Shown here: positions 1-9,363 of the stretch, in pieces
Position numbering within the stretch: position 1 is the stretch's first letter
How the letters are laid out: each line of letters opens with the position of its first letter
Source: Peribacillus simplex
Lineage (GTDB): Bacteria; Bacillota; Bacilli; Bacillales; DSM-1321
Length of the DNA: 64,000 bases
Reading direction: 5' to 3'
NCBI RefSeq assembly: GCF_030123325.1
Contig: NZ_CP126106.1
Coordinates: 2,012,001-2,076,000, forward strand
Translations under genes and position numbers: made by a program
Notes under the pieces: model-generated
Told to the model about the DNA's origin: nothing
Databases searched by the model: none
Seen by the model: only the letters and a program-made list of their open reading frames with translations

Positions 1-989
1 TTGGCTGGTTTGTAGTACAGAACACTGTTTTTGCTAATGGATTGGTCGAAGCCACCGACGGTAAATTGACCCTCCCAATTGCAGCTGCCATTACCGGATT
101 AGGTGTAACGGTGCTGGTTATATTTGGTTTCAAGCTATTGAGCATGACAGCCAAAATTACCGTTCCTGCCTTTCTATTGGTGGTAGGGATTGGCATCTAT
201 CAAGTTCTTAGTGATCATTCCATTTTCAGTTTAATGGGAACGCCGCCTCCGGGAGAGAGTCTTTCTCTGGGAGTGGGTGCAACAATGGTTGCTGGAGGAT
301 TCATTATTGGTGCCGTAATCACACCTGACTTCAGTCGGTTTGCCCGAAATGGTAAGGATGTTTTTTGGATGACTACCATTGGTACGCTAGTGGGTGAACT
401 TGGGGTGGGAATGATCGCTGTGTTAATGGCCCATGCAGCAAAAACGAGCGATGTCGTCAGCATCATGCTACAAACGTCTGGCTGGCTTGGCGCTGCAGTT
501 GTCGTTTTTTCCACAGTGAAAATTAATAACGTAAATTTATATTCCTCTTCTCTTGGCTTTACTAATATTTTCGATTCTGTTTTTAAGGTCAAGATGAATC
601 GAGGACTCGTTACACTTGTAATTGGTGCTATCGGCACTTTGCTTTCCATTATGGGCATTCTCGATAGATTTGTAGACTTCCTTGTTTTACTTGGAATCAT
701 GATACCTCCAATAGCCGGAATTATGGTGGTTGATTACTTCGTGCTTAGAACGTATCGAAAAGCCCTTGATGAAAGCAGGGAAAAAGGAACATTGCCATCT
801 GATCCTGAAAAATTGAATCCAGTTACATTAGTTGCCTGGGCAGCAGGATTTGCAAGTGGCTATTTCATTACAGTTGGCATACCATCTATCAATTCCCTTC
901 TAATAAGCGGCATTATCTATTACGCAGGTGTGTTATTCACAAAAGCCATCAAAGGGAAAAAAGAGAATAGGGATCATATCGCATCATAA
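1..989 (+). CDS. NCS1-family permease (cytosine/allantoin type), 5' truncated by window
   Basis: Membrane transporter of the nucleobase:cation symporter-1 family, probably importing the hydantoin-like or pyrimidine substrate used by the two enzymes that follow. The frame is open from base 3, so the true start lies outside the window. The visible part begins GWFVVQ, matching the conserved third-helix region of CodB-like permeases, and has about nine hydrophobic helices ending in a lysine-rich tail. It ends 27 bases before the DUF917 gene, so it heads a co-transcribed permease-enzyme-enzyme operon. Family is clear; substrate is inferred from context only. Confidence 0.85.
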   Translation, partial: GWFVVQNTVFANGLVEATDGKLTLPIAAAITGLGVTVLVIFGFKLLSMTAKITVPAFLLVVGIGIYQVLSDHSIFSLMGTPPPGESLSLGVGATMVAGGFIIGAVITPDFSRFARNGKDVFWMTTIGTLVGELGVGMIAVLMAHAAKTSDVVSIMLQTSGWLGAAVVVFSTVKINNVNLYSSSLGFTNIFDSVFKVKMNRGLVTLVIGAIGTLLSIMGILDRFVDFLVLLGIMIPPIAGIMVVDYFVLRTYRKALDESREKGTLPSDPEKLNPVTLVAWAAGFASGYFITVGIPSINSLLISGIIYYAGVLFTKAIKGKKENRDHIAS

Positions 990-1016
990 TTTTTGAAAAT
1001 CGGGGGTTGTGAGAAA

Positions 1017-2111
1017 ATGAGGAGATTAGGTAAACAGGAAATTGAAGATATAGCAGTAGGTGCGGCTTTACTCGGAACGGGTGGAGGAGGAGATCCTTAC
1101 ATTGGTAAACTAATGGCTTTACAGGCAATTGAAGAATACGGGGAAATCACATTGTTGGATGTGGATGAAGTTCCTGATGACGCACTAGTAGTTCCTTCCG
1201 CGATGATGGGGGCACCGACGGTAATGTTGGAAAAAGCTCCAAGTGGTGAAGAGGCAACAGCCGCTTTCAAAAACCTCGAAGCTTATTTAGGAAAAAAGAT
1301 TTTTGCAACGATGCCGATTGAAGCAGGCGGAGTGAATTCGATGGTGCCACTTGCACTTGCTGCCAAACTTGGCTTGCCTGTAGTGGATGTTGATGGAATG
1401 GGAAGAGCATTCCCCGAATTGCAGATGGTCACTTTTTATTTGGATGGAATTGCAGCCACTCCGATGGTTCTTGCGGATGAGAAAGGCAATACGTCACTGC
1501 TCTCAACCATAAACAATGTTTGGACGGAAAGGATTGCCCGTGCCGCAACGATTGAAATGGGCGGTTCCACCATGACAGCCATCTATCCAATGACAGGAAA
1601 GAATATAAAGGAAAGCGGAATTAGAAATATACTAAGTTTAGAAGAACAAATCGGCAAGACAATAAGGCTTGCAAAGCAAAACAATGTTGATCCAATAAAA
1701 GAAGTGTTGAATAAGGCGGACGGGTTTGAATTGTTCCGTGGAAAAGTGAGTGATATCAACCGCAAGACAGAGGCGGGATTTGCTAGAGGTGTGGCAACAT
1801 TCGAGGGAATCAATGAGTATAAGGGAGAAAAACTCGAGGTGCGATTCCAAAATGAACATTTAATTGCACAGACAGAGAAACGCTTGCTTTGTGTCACTCC
1901 AGATTTGATTGCGGTGCTTGATGCAGAAACAGGCTTGCCAATCACTACTGAAGGGATCAGATATGGAGCAAGATGCGTGGTGATCGGAATGCCATGCCAT
2001 CCTAAGTGGCGAACGGAAAAGGGAATTGAAGCTGTAGGCCCAAGATACTTTGGCTATGAAGTTGGTTATGTACCTATTGAAGAACTAGTGAAAAAAGGAG
2101 GGATAGCATAA
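1017..2111 (+). CDS. DUF917 family protein
   Basis: Cytoplasmic DUF917 protein (about 364 residues), a family that includes S-methyl thiohydantoin desulfurase and is usually encoded next to hydantoinase/oxoprolinase genes. The N-terminus shows the conserved glycine-rich stretch LLGTGGGGDP and the centre has VVDVDGMGRAFPELQM, both typical. I chose the ATG at 1017 because a GGGGGTTGTGAG ribosome site precedes it and the family starts just before this motif; a TTG at 993 would add eight residues. Its stop codon overlaps the start of the next gene. Function as partner of the downstream hydrolase is family knowledge; the reaction here is not proven. Confidence 0.85.
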   Translation: MRRLGKQEIEDIAVGAALLGTGGGGDPYIGKLMALQAIEEYGEITLLDVDEVPDDALVVPSAMMGAPTVMLEKAPSGEEATAAFKNLEAYLGKKIFATMPIEAGGVNSMVPLALAAKLGLPVVDVDGMGRAFPELQMVTFYLDGIAATPMVLADEKGNTSLLSTINNVWTERIARAATIEMGGSTMTAIYPMTGKNIKESGIRNILSLEEQIGKTIRLAKQNNVDPIKEVLNKADGFELFRGKVSDINRKTEAGFARGVATFEGINEYKGEKLEVRFQNEHLIAQTEKRLLCVTPDLIAVLDAETGLPITTEGIRYGARCVVIGMPCHPKWRTEKGIEAVGPRYFGYEVGYVPIEELVKKGGIA

Positions 2112-3691
2112 TGGGTGTTTATCGAATAGGAATTGATGTCGGGGGAACCCATACAGATGCAGTGCTTTTAGATCAATATAATCAGGTCATTTCGGAAACG
2201 AAATCGCATACAACGGAGGATGTTTTCATTGGCATCTATACAGCAATGAGAAAAATAATCGATGATGCAAAGGTTCCGGTGGAGCAAATTAAGTATGCAA
2301 TGCTCGGTACGACCCATTGTACAAATGCTATCGTTGAACGAAAGAGATTAAACAAAATCGCAGCAATCCGTATTGGTGCACCGGCTACTTTAGCAGTTAA
2401 ACCGCTGATTGGCGTACCTGAAGACCTCTGCGCAGTACTCGGAAAATACGTATACCTAATCCGCGGCGGACATGAATATGATGGCCGTGAGATTGTTGAA
2501 TTAGATGAAGCCCGTTTGTATGAAATTGCAGAAGAAATCAATGGGAAAGTGGATTCCATCGCGATTACATCTGTCTTCTCACCTGTATCGCAAACACATG
2601 AACAAAGAGCAAGTGAAATTTTCAAAGAAGTGCTGGGAGAAGAAATTTCAATTTCTTTATCTTCAGAAATTGGTTCAGTCGGTTTACTGGAAAGGGAAAA
2701 TGCGACGATTCTTAATGCTGCTGTCGTAAATGTCGCTAAAACGACTGCTGACGGATTCATCAATGCCCTGAAGAATGAAGGAATTGAGGCAAAAGTATTC
2801 TTTTGCCAAAACGATGGGACATTAATGTCAATTGAATATGCGGTTAAATACCCAATCTTCACTGTTGCTTGCGGTCCGACTAACTCATTAAGGGGAGCAT
2901 CCTATTTGAGTGAGTTAACAGATGCAATCGTTGTTGATGTTGGGGGGACAACAACAGATATTGGTGTTCTAGTTCAATCGTTTCCAAGGGAATCTTCTTT
3001 GGCAGTAGAGATTGGAGGAGCCAGAACAAACTTCCGGATGCCTGATTTAATTTCGATTGGACTTGGCGGAGGGACAATAATCCGCATAGAAGATAATGGA
3101 GAGTTCACAATTGGACCCGATAGTGTCGGTTACCGACTGCCAGAAAAATCCTTGATTTTCGGAGGTGATACTTTAACGACAACTGATGTTGCTGTGGCTC
3201 TTGGTAAGGTGGAACTTGGGGATGCTTCAAAAGTGGCTCACCTTGATAAGGAATTATTAAATAGAGTCTATTTAAATATGGTCAATCTGGTCGAAGAAGC
3301 CATTGATAAGATGAAAACAAGTGCTGCACCAGTGCCTGTCATTCTCGTTGGAGGTGGAAGCATCCTTTTACCTGAGGAATTAAAAGGTGCATCTGAAGTC
3401 ATACGCCCGTTACATTCAGGTGTAGCAAATGCCATTGGGTCGGCTATCTCACAGGTTAGCGGACAGATTGAAAAAGTATATGCACTAGCTGAAATAGGAA
3501 GGGAAACAGCATTGGAACAGGCAAAGGAAATAGCGATGTCAGAAGCGATCAGCGCCGGAGCCGATCCCGAAACGCTTGTTATTGTTGATATAGAAGATGT
3601 ACCTTTAGCGTATATGCCTGGGAATGCAACCCGTATTCGTGTGAAAGCAGCTGGTGATTTAGCCCAGACTGAAATGAATGAACTGGTGTAG
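2111..3691 (+). CDS. Hydantoinase/oxoprolinase family protein
   Basis: ATP-dependent cyclic amide hydrolase related to HyuA and 5-oxoprolinase. The N-terminus RIGIDVGGTHTDAVLL is the phosphate-binding ASKHA motif; a second block VVDVGGTTTDIGVL lies near residue 275, and VILVGGGSILLP near 415 completes the fold. At 526 residues it matches single-subunit HyuA-like proteins that partner DUF917 rather than full 1,200-residue oxoprolinases. The ATG shares its A with the upstream stop (ATAATG), after a strong AAAAAAGGAGGG site, so translation is coupled. With the permease and DUF917 gene it forms an uptake and ring-opening operon; the natural substrate is unknown. Confidence 0.88.
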   Translation: MGVYRIGIDVGGTHTDAVLLDQYNQVISETKSHTTEDVFIGIYTAMRKIIDDAKVPVEQIKYAMLGTTHCTNAIVERKRLNKIAAIRIGAPATLAVKPLIGVPEDLCAVLGKYVYLIRGGHEYDGREIVELDEARLYEIAEEINGKVDSIAITSVFSPVSQTHEQRASEIFKEVLGEEISISLSSEIGSVGLLERENATILNAAVVNVAKTTADGFINALKNEGIEAKVFFCQNDGTLMSIEYAVKYPIFTVACGPTNSLRGASYLSELTDAIVVDVGGTTTDIGVLVQSFPRESSLAVEIGGARTNFRMPDLISIGLGGGTIIRIEDNGEFTIGPDSVGYRLPEKSLIFGGDTLTTTDVAVALGKVELGDASKVAHLDKELLNRVYLNMVNLVEEAIDKMKTSAAPVPVILVGGGSILLPEELKGASEVIRPLHSGVANAIGSAISQVSGQIEKVYALAEIGRETALEQAKEIAMSEAISAGADPETLVIVDIEDVPLAYMPGNATRIRVKAAGDLAQTEMNELV

Positions 3692-3890
3692 CAGGCAGGG
3701 GTTTGTAAATTTTACTGTGCAGAGGGAGCTTTACTTTTTTCAGTAAGTGGAAAAGGCAAGGCGCTATGCTAACACAGATAAATAAGCTTATACACTAACT
3801 TGTTTGCCGAATTACATTGAATATAAATGTTTTTGATTGGCGATAATTATATTAATGTACTACCCCCTAAGTGGTACTCCTCCATTGTTA

Positions 3891-3922
3891 AAAGCCCCTC
3901 TCTTAATCGAGGGGCTTTTTTT
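3891..3922 (+). terminator. Rho-independent terminator
   Basis: Perfect stem AGCCCCTC / GAGGGGCT with an eight-base loop followed by seven T. It lies 200 bp downstream of the hydantoinase gene and may end that operon. The 200 bp between hold nothing else I recognise. Confidence 0.8.
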
Positions 3923-3969
3923 GTGTCGGGAATTGTTAAATAAATTTGTAGGAGCTTTTTGGACTGCAT

Positions 3970-4437
3970 TTAGATTGAATTGGATTTTTTATACTTCTGT
4001 CCAACCAAAAATATCAGCGGTGAACCTATAATGCTTGGAAGAAACCAAAAAATTAATGGGTTCCATTCATTCAAGAAAGTTATATTGGGTACATTCACTA
4101 CAAGAATGGCAGTACAAATGGCGATATAGGAACCGAGCATCCCGCTAATATGGGATGCAATCCAGTTTTTCCATTTCTTCTTACCAGCAAGATAGCCTAT
4201 AAATGCGAAAGAATATGAAAATATTCCAATGAAAAATAAATATGCGCTGCTTTCCCAATTCAATATTGCCATTGTCAGGGATGTGACAAAGAGTACAACA
4301 TATGCACTGTGATATATTTCACCACAAATTGAATGCATACCTCTTTTTTTATTTGAAGACATAGCACCTATTCCACTAACAAGACATATTGCTCCAGCGA
4401 AAATATGAATGAATAGAATGATCTGAAAGATAAGCAT
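3970..4437 (-). CDS. Four-helix membrane protein, DUF2306-like
   Basis: Integral membrane protein of 155 residues with four hydrophobic helices (about residues 2-24, 45-62, 66-85, 96-115) and a fifth possible one before a lysine-rich C-terminus. A His near the first helix and a KKRGMHSICGEIYH stretch after it resemble DUF2306-type predicted membrane proteins, in which these histidines are conserved. Start ATG has an AAAGGA site on the minus strand. It stands alone, convergent with the hydantoinase operon. No role can be assigned. Confidence 0.6.
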   Translation of the reverse strand: MLIFQIILFIHIFAGAICLVSGIGAMSSNKKRGMHSICGEIYHSAYVVLFVTSLTMAILNWESSAYLFFIGIFSYSFAFIGYLAGKKKWKNWIASHISGMLGSYIAICTAILVVNVPNITFLNEWNPLIFWFLPSIIGSPLIFLVGQKYKKSNSI

Positions 4438-4754
4438 CTTTCCTTTCGTTAAATAATCATTATCATAACGTAACAGATTAAATATTTATTTTATTATAAT
4501 ACAAATATTTACCAAAATATGAATGTTATTTTGCAAAGAACAAAATCAATTTAGTTATGGAAGATGAGTTTCAAAATACAATGGAACATCCTTTGCAAAA
4601 AGGGTTCAGGCGCTGTTTTTGTTGCGGAAAGCCGTCAGTGAATCCGTTTTTTTTGTTAATTTTTATCTTTTGTACAAAGGCAGTGCCCGCTCAAATAGGC
4701 AGTATGCGTGGTCCTTTTTAAGGATAAAGGAGGATTTTTCGTTTCATTTGAAGA
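4438..4754. other. Intergenic, no recognised gene
   Basis: An AT-rich stretch holding the divergent promoters of the two neighbouring genes. An AAAGGAGG ribosome site is visible at 4726-4733, but it is about 21 bases from the first ATG of the following gene, and the nearest start-like codon at good spacing runs straight into a stop. Nothing else was recognised. Confidence 0.4.
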
Positions 4755-5132
4755 ATGTTTTGGGGAATGGGGGTGGATTATTTGCGACAACATATTGAAC
4801 AGGACTTATCTAAAGATGATATTTTTAAAATGATCGTTAAGCACCTTGATGTATTTCCGTTGACTAGTCTAGAGGCTATTAGAGAAGTGATCAGAAGTTC
4901 ATTAAAACAAAGAGGCTTGATAGGGGGGATGAATAAACAATCAGGAGCCGCTAATGTAGCATATAACCGGAAAATATCAGACCAGGATATCCAGTTATTA
5001 AATGATTGTATTTGTGAGCTTTTATATAGCCGCATTATCCAACCTGGTATTAATGAAGTTAATCAGGATTTACCATGGATTTCTGTTTCTGATAAAGTGA
5101 AACTTAAAACATTGGTGAACTCATTGTCTTAA
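4755..5132 (+). CDS. Hypothetical protein, 125 aa
   Basis: I do not recognise this protein. It is soluble, mildly charged and predicted helical: an N-terminal half with DDIFKMIVKHLDVFPLTS, a central Gly/Asn/Ala-rich linker around residues 55-70, and a helical C-terminal half. The start is uncertain: ATG 4755, ATG 4767 and a TTG at 4782 are all possible, and the last has a GGGGGTGG site at good spacing. A clean terminator follows 15 bases after the stop, which supports a real monocistronic gene. It could be a small regulator, but there is no motif to prove that. Confidence 0.5.
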   Translation: MFWGMGVDYLRQHIEQDLSKDDIFKMIVKHLDVFPLTSLEAIREVIRSSLKQRGLIGGMNKQSGAANVAYNRKISDQDIQLLNDCICELLYSRIIQPGINEVNQDLPWISVSDKVKLKTLVNSLS

Positions 5133-5146
5133 CCTTTTACATATAA

Positions 5147-5180
5147 AAGCCCTTCTCTTAATCGAGAGGGGCCCATTTTT
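5147..5180 (+). terminator. Rho-independent terminator
   Basis: Stem GCCCTTCTC / GAGAGGGGC (one G-T pair), six-base loop, then CC and an ATTTTT tail, directly after the hypothetical gene. Its loop and stem resemble the terminator at 3891, suggesting a common repeat origin. Confidence 0.75.
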
Positions 5181-5247
5181 ATTTGAATTTATTAATCCAT
5201 CATAGCAAGTTTTTTAAATCCATTATTTTTTTTATCCTTCATCTCAA

Positions 5248-6081
5248 TTAAGTATATGTTTCACCTGTAAGGTGGGATTCAAACATATCGATGATTTCAA
5301 GAAAACGTTCAGCTTCACGGAAAACGTGATCCGCCAATAAAGGATGGATAATGCTCTTGATTTTGCATTCTTCGATTAAATCTCTGGCGGTTTTCTTAAA
5401 GTCTCGAAGTGATACGACGGAAACTCGGTTCTGATCTAGAAATTGATCCAAAAGAGGAGCGGTTTGAGATTGCGGTTTCATGGACTCTAAGTCCACAGCT
5501 TGAAAGACTAATTGATCAAAATCATTGCTAAATCCTCGCGCCATATCCACCAGCTTTCTTTCCGAGGGATCAAGAAGGTGTCCGATGAATTTTGCATGAT
5601 CCGCCATGATCCTTAAAAAGAAAACATTTTCTTTGATGATGGCATCTGCAAGTGGTTTCAATTTGCCCTCATTTAATTCTTTTAATCGTTTTCTGAAATA
5701 ATTGGCTTCCCTGCTGGTATGGTCGACTAAAAGCGGGAAATTGTTTGCACCAGGCAATTTACAGGTGAGTATCAACCCCAATACCTTCCTTTTGAATAAA
5801 AATATTCCTGTAGCGGCTTGTTGCACTTCCGAGTTAAATCTCCTGATCTGTTCTGGATCAGTTTGATTTGTTAATGAATGGGATTGCTGTTCTATCCGTT
5901 CAAATAAATGATAAAACTGATTTGCCTCCTCAATTAGCTGTGTATCTTCACATCTAAAACCTAGTCTTAAAAATAACGAGTGTTCCTTCATTATTCTTGA
6001 CCAAAAACGAATCTCATCCAAAGAGCGTGCAACAAACATTCCTGATTTATTCCTCATAGCTTCCTGTATGTCCTCATTCAT
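5248..6081 (-). CDS. DUF2935 domain protein
   Basis: A 277-residue all-helical protein made of two similar halves, the usual DUF2935 layout. The first half shows EIRFWSRIMKEHSLFLRLG (residues 22-40) and the second ENVFFLRIMADHAKFIGHLL, each with the paired Glu/His residues of a ferritin-like bundle; HTSREANYF and HVFREAERF repeat as matching later helices. This family is common in spore formers, may bind metal and has no proven function. Nothing in the flanks points to a pathway. The start ATG is preceded by a run of purines (AAAAAGGGGG). Confidence 0.85.
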   Translation of the reverse strand: MNEDIQEAMRNKSGMFVARSLDEIRFWSRIMKEHSLFLRLGFRCEDTQLIEEANQFYHLFERIEQQSHSLTNQTDPEQIRRFNSEVQQAATGIFLFKRKVLGLILTCKLPGANNFPLLVDHTSREANYFRKRLKELNEGKLKPLADAIIKENVFFLRIMADHAKFIGHLLDPSERKLVDMARGFSNDFDQLVFQAVDLESMKPQSQTAPLLDQFLDQNRVSVVSLRDFKKTARDLIEECKIKSIIHPLLADHVFREAERFLEIIDMFESHLTGETYT

Positions 6082-6426
6082 AACTAAAGCCCCCTTTTTA
6101 AAACAAAACCATCATTGAATCTTATTAACAAAGGGACATTAGTATTCTGCTCAATTTGAATATGGATAAAATTAATTATATATCCTTTTAGCGCCTCGAA
6201 CCAATCGGTGCTTGTTGGCGTTTTTTATGATGAGTTCTTATTGTAATCTCTTGAAGGGGGATGCCATTCATCCATGTTCTTGCCGTATATGTGATTATTT
6301 GCATTTTTGCGAGAAAGGAAAATGGATTTTGAACCTAGGATGGCACCAAAGGCAAGTAACATTAAAGATTCAAAGGGGGAATCGAATACCATGTATTTTC
6401 TAGAAAAAATTTCGGCAGCCGCTCTG
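6082..6426. other. Intergenic, no convincing gene
   Basis: Between two minus-strand genes. It holds the DUF2935 promoter region and an imperfect GCGCC...GGCG hairpin with a short T run near 6190-6226 that could be a weak plus-strand terminator. A 63-codon open frame at 6212-6403 has no ribosome site and reads like chance sequence. Nothing else seen. Confidence 0.4.
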
Positions 6427-6456
6427 TATAAAAACCCTTAGACTTTTGCCTAAGGG
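6427..6456 (-). terminator. Terminator of vmlR
   Basis: On the minus strand a CCCTTAG / CTAAGGG stem with an eight-base loop is followed by TTTTTATA. It lies 46 bases beyond the vmlR stop and fits as its transcription end. Confidence 0.75.
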
Positions 6457-6501
6457 ATCTCACATTTTAATCCAGCAGTATCATTAGGTTGCTATTGATC
6501 G

Positions 6502-8148
6502 TCATTTGTCACTAAGTTCATTTATTTTTTTCGTAAGCTCGTTAAATTTCTGGTCGAGTTCTGTGTACGCTTTATCGTTTGGAGTCATAAAGCTAAGCTT
6601 TCCCAAAACTTCTTGTCTTTCTGTTTCAAGTGTTAATCGTAGTTCTTCCAGATCATCTCTTTGGGAGGATGATTCATACAATTGTTTTTGTATGTGATGA
6701 TTTGAAATGATGAGTTTGCTGCTTGTCGTTTTTTCGAGAAAATATCGATCATGCGATACGACGATTAGCGTTCCAGTATACTGTGCTAAGGTATCTTCAA
6801 GTTGTTCCCGTGAAGCTAAGTCCAAGTGATTTGTCGGCTCATCCAAAATAAGCACATCTTTTTCTTCCAGGATATATACCATTAACTTACACTTCACTCG
6901 TTCACCCATACTCATATTTTTAATGGGTTCTGTCCATTGAGATGCCGTGAAGCCTAAATGCTTCATTAAAGTTTGAACGTTACCTCTCGACTCGAAAGAT
7001 TCTTTATGAAATAGCTGGGAGGGTGTTAGTTCAAGTGGCAAATCAAACACCTCTTGCGTCAAATAGCCAATTTTTGCAGATGGTGAAATCCAAACATTGC
7101 CCGCAAAAGTTTCATGACCAAGAATTATTTTTAGTAATGTCGTCTTTCCGCTGCCATTGGGACCTATTATGGAAACCTTCTCACCATGCTGAATCGTGAA
7201 ATTGACGTTTTTAAATAGTGTTCGCTCGTTAAAACCCTTAGTCAAATTCTTAACTTCCAAAAAACGTTTTCCCGTCTTATTTTTTGCTTTAATTGAAAAA
7301 CGTACATTATATTCGGATTCAACAGGTTCAGCTTTTGCTTTTTCTAGCTCTTTTTCAAGACGCTTTTGTTTAGATTTTACCTGTGCATCCATTCGTTTTG
7401 CTTTTACGCGATAGTATTCCTTAACTCCTTCCTTTTTCGTCGATTGGGAATGGGCTTTTTTTGACCAAGAAGTGATTTCATTCATTTGTCCCTCAATCCG
7501 TTCAACCATTTTTTGCTGTTTTTCATATTCACGTTGTTGTGTAAGTCTTTTTTGTTTGCGAACCTCCATATAACTAGAATAATTCCCTCTGTGTTCAATT
7601 AGCTTTTTATCTTCAATCGACCAAATTTTCGTTGCAACAGCATCCAAAAAATAACGATCATGCGAAACAAAAATGATGGTACCTCTATAATTTTTTATTT
7701 GTCCCTTGAGGAATTCTAAGCTGTCCTCATCAAGATGGTTCGTCGGTTCATCTAATAGTAAAAGGTCTGCATCCATAGAAAGTCCTTTTGCAAGTCGGGC
7801 TTTCAGTTTTTCTCCCCCGCTTAATTGCTGGAATTCATGGCCTGGTACATTCATTTTATCAAGTAATTTAACTTCGGAAGGGGTCTTATCTTCGGAAGGA
7901 TGCGACACGACTTCTTGTTCAACCATAAAAACTTTCAAGTCTTGCTGCAGCCATTGGAATTGTCCACGTACAGGCTCTAAATCATGGTTAATTAATTGCA
8001 ACATCGTAGATTTACCGGCACCGTTTTTGCCAATGATACCGATGATTTCCCCTTGTTGAACACTGGCATTTACATTCTCAAAAATGTTTACGTCCATTAC
8101 TTCATAGCTAATATTGGTTAATTTTAATAATTCTTTCATATAATTCAT
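6502..8148 (-). CDS. vmlR: ABC-F ribosomal protection protein VmlR
   Basis: Twin ATP-binding cassette protein without membrane segments, expected to enter the ribosomal E site and displace lincosamide, streptogramin A or pleuromutilin antibiotics. The 548 residues carry Walker A GKNGAGKS (about 40) and GPNGSGKT (about 330), signatures LSGGEK and MSMGERVK, Walker B LLLLDEPTNHLDE and VLILDEPTNHLDL, and a long charged linker with KAHSQSTKKEGVKEY. Length and sequence closely match Bacillus subtilis VmlR, which I recall well. Two starts are possible: ATG 8148 (tight to AGGAGAGGG) or ATG 8139 (MKELLK, matching the B. subtilis N-terminus). The gene is preceded by an elaborate attenuator leader. Confidence 0.93.
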   Translation of the reverse strand: MNYMKELLKLTNISYEVMDVNIFENVNASVQQGEIIGIIGKNGAGKSTMLQLINHDLEPVRGQFQWLQQDLKVFMVEQEVVSHPSEDKTPSEVKLLDKMNVPGHEFQQLSGGEKLKARLAKGLSMDADLLLLDEPTNHLDEDSLEFLKGQIKNYRGTIIFVSHDRYFLDAVATKIWSIEDKKLIEHRGNYSSYMEVRKQKRLTQQREYEKQQKMVERIEGQMNEITSWSKKAHSQSTKKEGVKEYYRVKAKRMDAQVKSKQKRLEKELEKAKAEPVESEYNVRFSIKAKNKTGKRFLEVKNLTKGFNERTLFKNVNFTIQHGEKVSIIGPNGSGKTTLLKIILGHETFAGNVWISPSAKIGYLTQEVFDLPLELTPSQLFHKESFESRGNVQTLMKHLGFTASQWTEPIKNMSMGERVKCKLMVYILEEKDVLILDEPTNHLDLASREQLEDTLAQYTGTLIVVSHDRYFLEKTTSSKLIISNHHIQKQLYESSSQRDDLEELRLTLETERQEVLGKLSFMTPNDKAYTELDQKFNELTKKINELSDK

Positions 8149-8161
8149 CCCTCTCCTTAAT

Positions 8162-8360
8162 GGGAGGATAAAAAAAATCCTCCCAATTCATATGGAAGGA
8201 TTAGCCGTACCTGTGCATTGTCAAATAAGAGCTATTTGAGTATAGCTCTGTAATTTATAGAAAATGGGCAGACTAATCCTATTTCGTATGATTTGAAATA
8301 TGTGATTTCAAATTTAAAAAATAAGATTAGTTAATCATCGGCCACCCATCATCCCTTCTG
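8162..8360 (-). promoter_or_regulatory. vmlR leader: ribosome-sensing transcription attenuator
   Basis: Five mutually exclusive pairing segments are visible on the minus strand. Segment 1 (8331-8320, ACTAATCTTATT) pairs with 2 (8283-8272). Segment 2 also pairs with 3 (8204-8197, CTAATCCT). Segment 3 (8202-8194, AATCCTTCC) pairs with 4 (8184-8176, GGGAGGATT), which runs into a T8 tract: an intrinsic terminator. Segment 4 also pairs with 5 (8169-8162, ATCCTCCC), just before the vmlR ribosome site. Two tiny reading frames, MMGGR (8352-8335) and MIN (8338-8327), lie at the 5' end; MIN overlaps segment 1, so a drug-stalled ribosome there would free segment 2 to pair with 3 and stop the terminator forming. 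B. subtilis vmlR is known to be controlled by drug-dependent attenuation. Confidence 0.82.
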
Positions 8361-8374
8361 ATAGTAATAAAATC

Positions 8375-8404
8375 AGTATAGCATAAAATGATCTTTAAAA
8401 ACAA
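8375..8404 (-). promoter_or_regulatory. Sigma-A-type promoter of vmlR
   Basis: Minus-strand -35 TTGTTT (8404-8399) and -10 TATACT (8380-8375) with 18 bases between. The predicted start is about 15 bases before the first leader ATG, which fits the attenuator model. Confidence 0.65.
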
Positions 8405-8586
8405 AAGGAAACAGCATAATGTCAATCCAATTTCAAAGATTTATTATTGTTTTAACTCCATCAAATATCTTATGATAAGGTGAAGCAATAGGACTGCATT
8501 TTTACTAAATGATGTGTTATAGGGGCTTAGTTAAATTCATGAAACATTTACCGCCATAGGGTTGTTTCCTTAAGGAGGATATTAAT

Positions 8587-9357
8587 ATGGAATATATAAA
8601 GGGAATCGATGTTTCACATTGGCAAGGTGCCATTAATTGGGGGGAAGTTGCAAAGGCTGACGTGAAGTTCGTGTTCATTAAAGCAACAGAGGGAACGAGT
8701 TATTCTAAGTTATCCTATTTCAAAGAAAATGCACCACAAGCATTGGCAGCTGGATTGAAAGTCGGGGCCTATCACTATGCAAAGTTTGCAACTGTTGCAG
8801 AAGCAAAGGCTGAGGCAGCTTATTTTTTAGATTCAATCAGCTCTTTTGCTTTAAATTACCCTGTTGTTCTTGATCTTGAGGAAAATAAAAAAAGGGCAAA
8901 GAAAAAAACGCTGACCGATGCAGCATTAGCTTTTTTAGAGTCTATTGAACAAGCTGGATATACGGCCATGCTGTATACTGGTAAATACTTTCTCGAAAAT
9001 AGTTTGGATGAATCAAGGTTGACGAATTACGCATTGTGGATTGCCAGATACAACAGCACGTTGGGACGTAGCGCAGATATTTGGCAGCATTCTGATTCGG
9101 GTAAAATAAGGGGCATCAGTACAAAGGTGGATTTGAATATAGCCTATAGGGATTTTACAAATACAATAAATACTTTTAGGAAGCACAACTCCCTTGCATT
9201 GAAAACCGAAACAACGACAACTTATACTGTAACAAAGGGCGACACACTTAGCTTCATTGCAAAAAACCATAACACAACTGTAAAATCCCTTGTTAGTCTT
9301 AACGGAATTAAAGACCCCGACAAAATTTATATCGGTCAAAAATTAAGGTTGAAATAA
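8587..9357 (+). CDS. GH25 lysozyme with C-terminal LysM
   Basis: Muramidase that cuts peptidoglycan. Residues 1-190 form a glycoside hydrolase family 25 domain: [32 protein letters not shown] and PVVLDLEE carry the conserved Asp/Glu residues. Residues 212-256 are one LysM ([19 protein letters not shown]), which anchors to glycan. There is no signal peptide, so export would need lysis, a holin or association with the spore; no holin lies nearby. A strong AAGGAGG site sets the ATG. Length is normal for the family. It looks monocistronic, ended by the terminator at 9364. Confidence 0.92.
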   Translation: MEYIKGIDVSHWQGAINWGEVAKADVKFVFIKATEGTSYSKLSYFKENAPQALAAGLKVGAYHYAKFATVAEAKAEAAYFLDSISSFALNYPVVLDLEENKKRAKKKTLTDAALAFLESIEQAGYTAMLYTGKYFLENSLDESRLTNYALWIARYNSTLGRSADIWQHSDSGKIRGISTKVDLNIAYRDFTNTINTFRKHNSLALKTETTTTYTVTKGDTLSFIAKNHNTTVKSLVSLNGIKDPDKIYIGQKLRLK

Positions 9358-9363
9358 ATAAAG

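Noticed and set aside
6212..6403. 63-codon open frame between DUF2935 and vmlR
   Set aside because: No ribosome site, Cys-rich random-looking composition, no homologue recalled.
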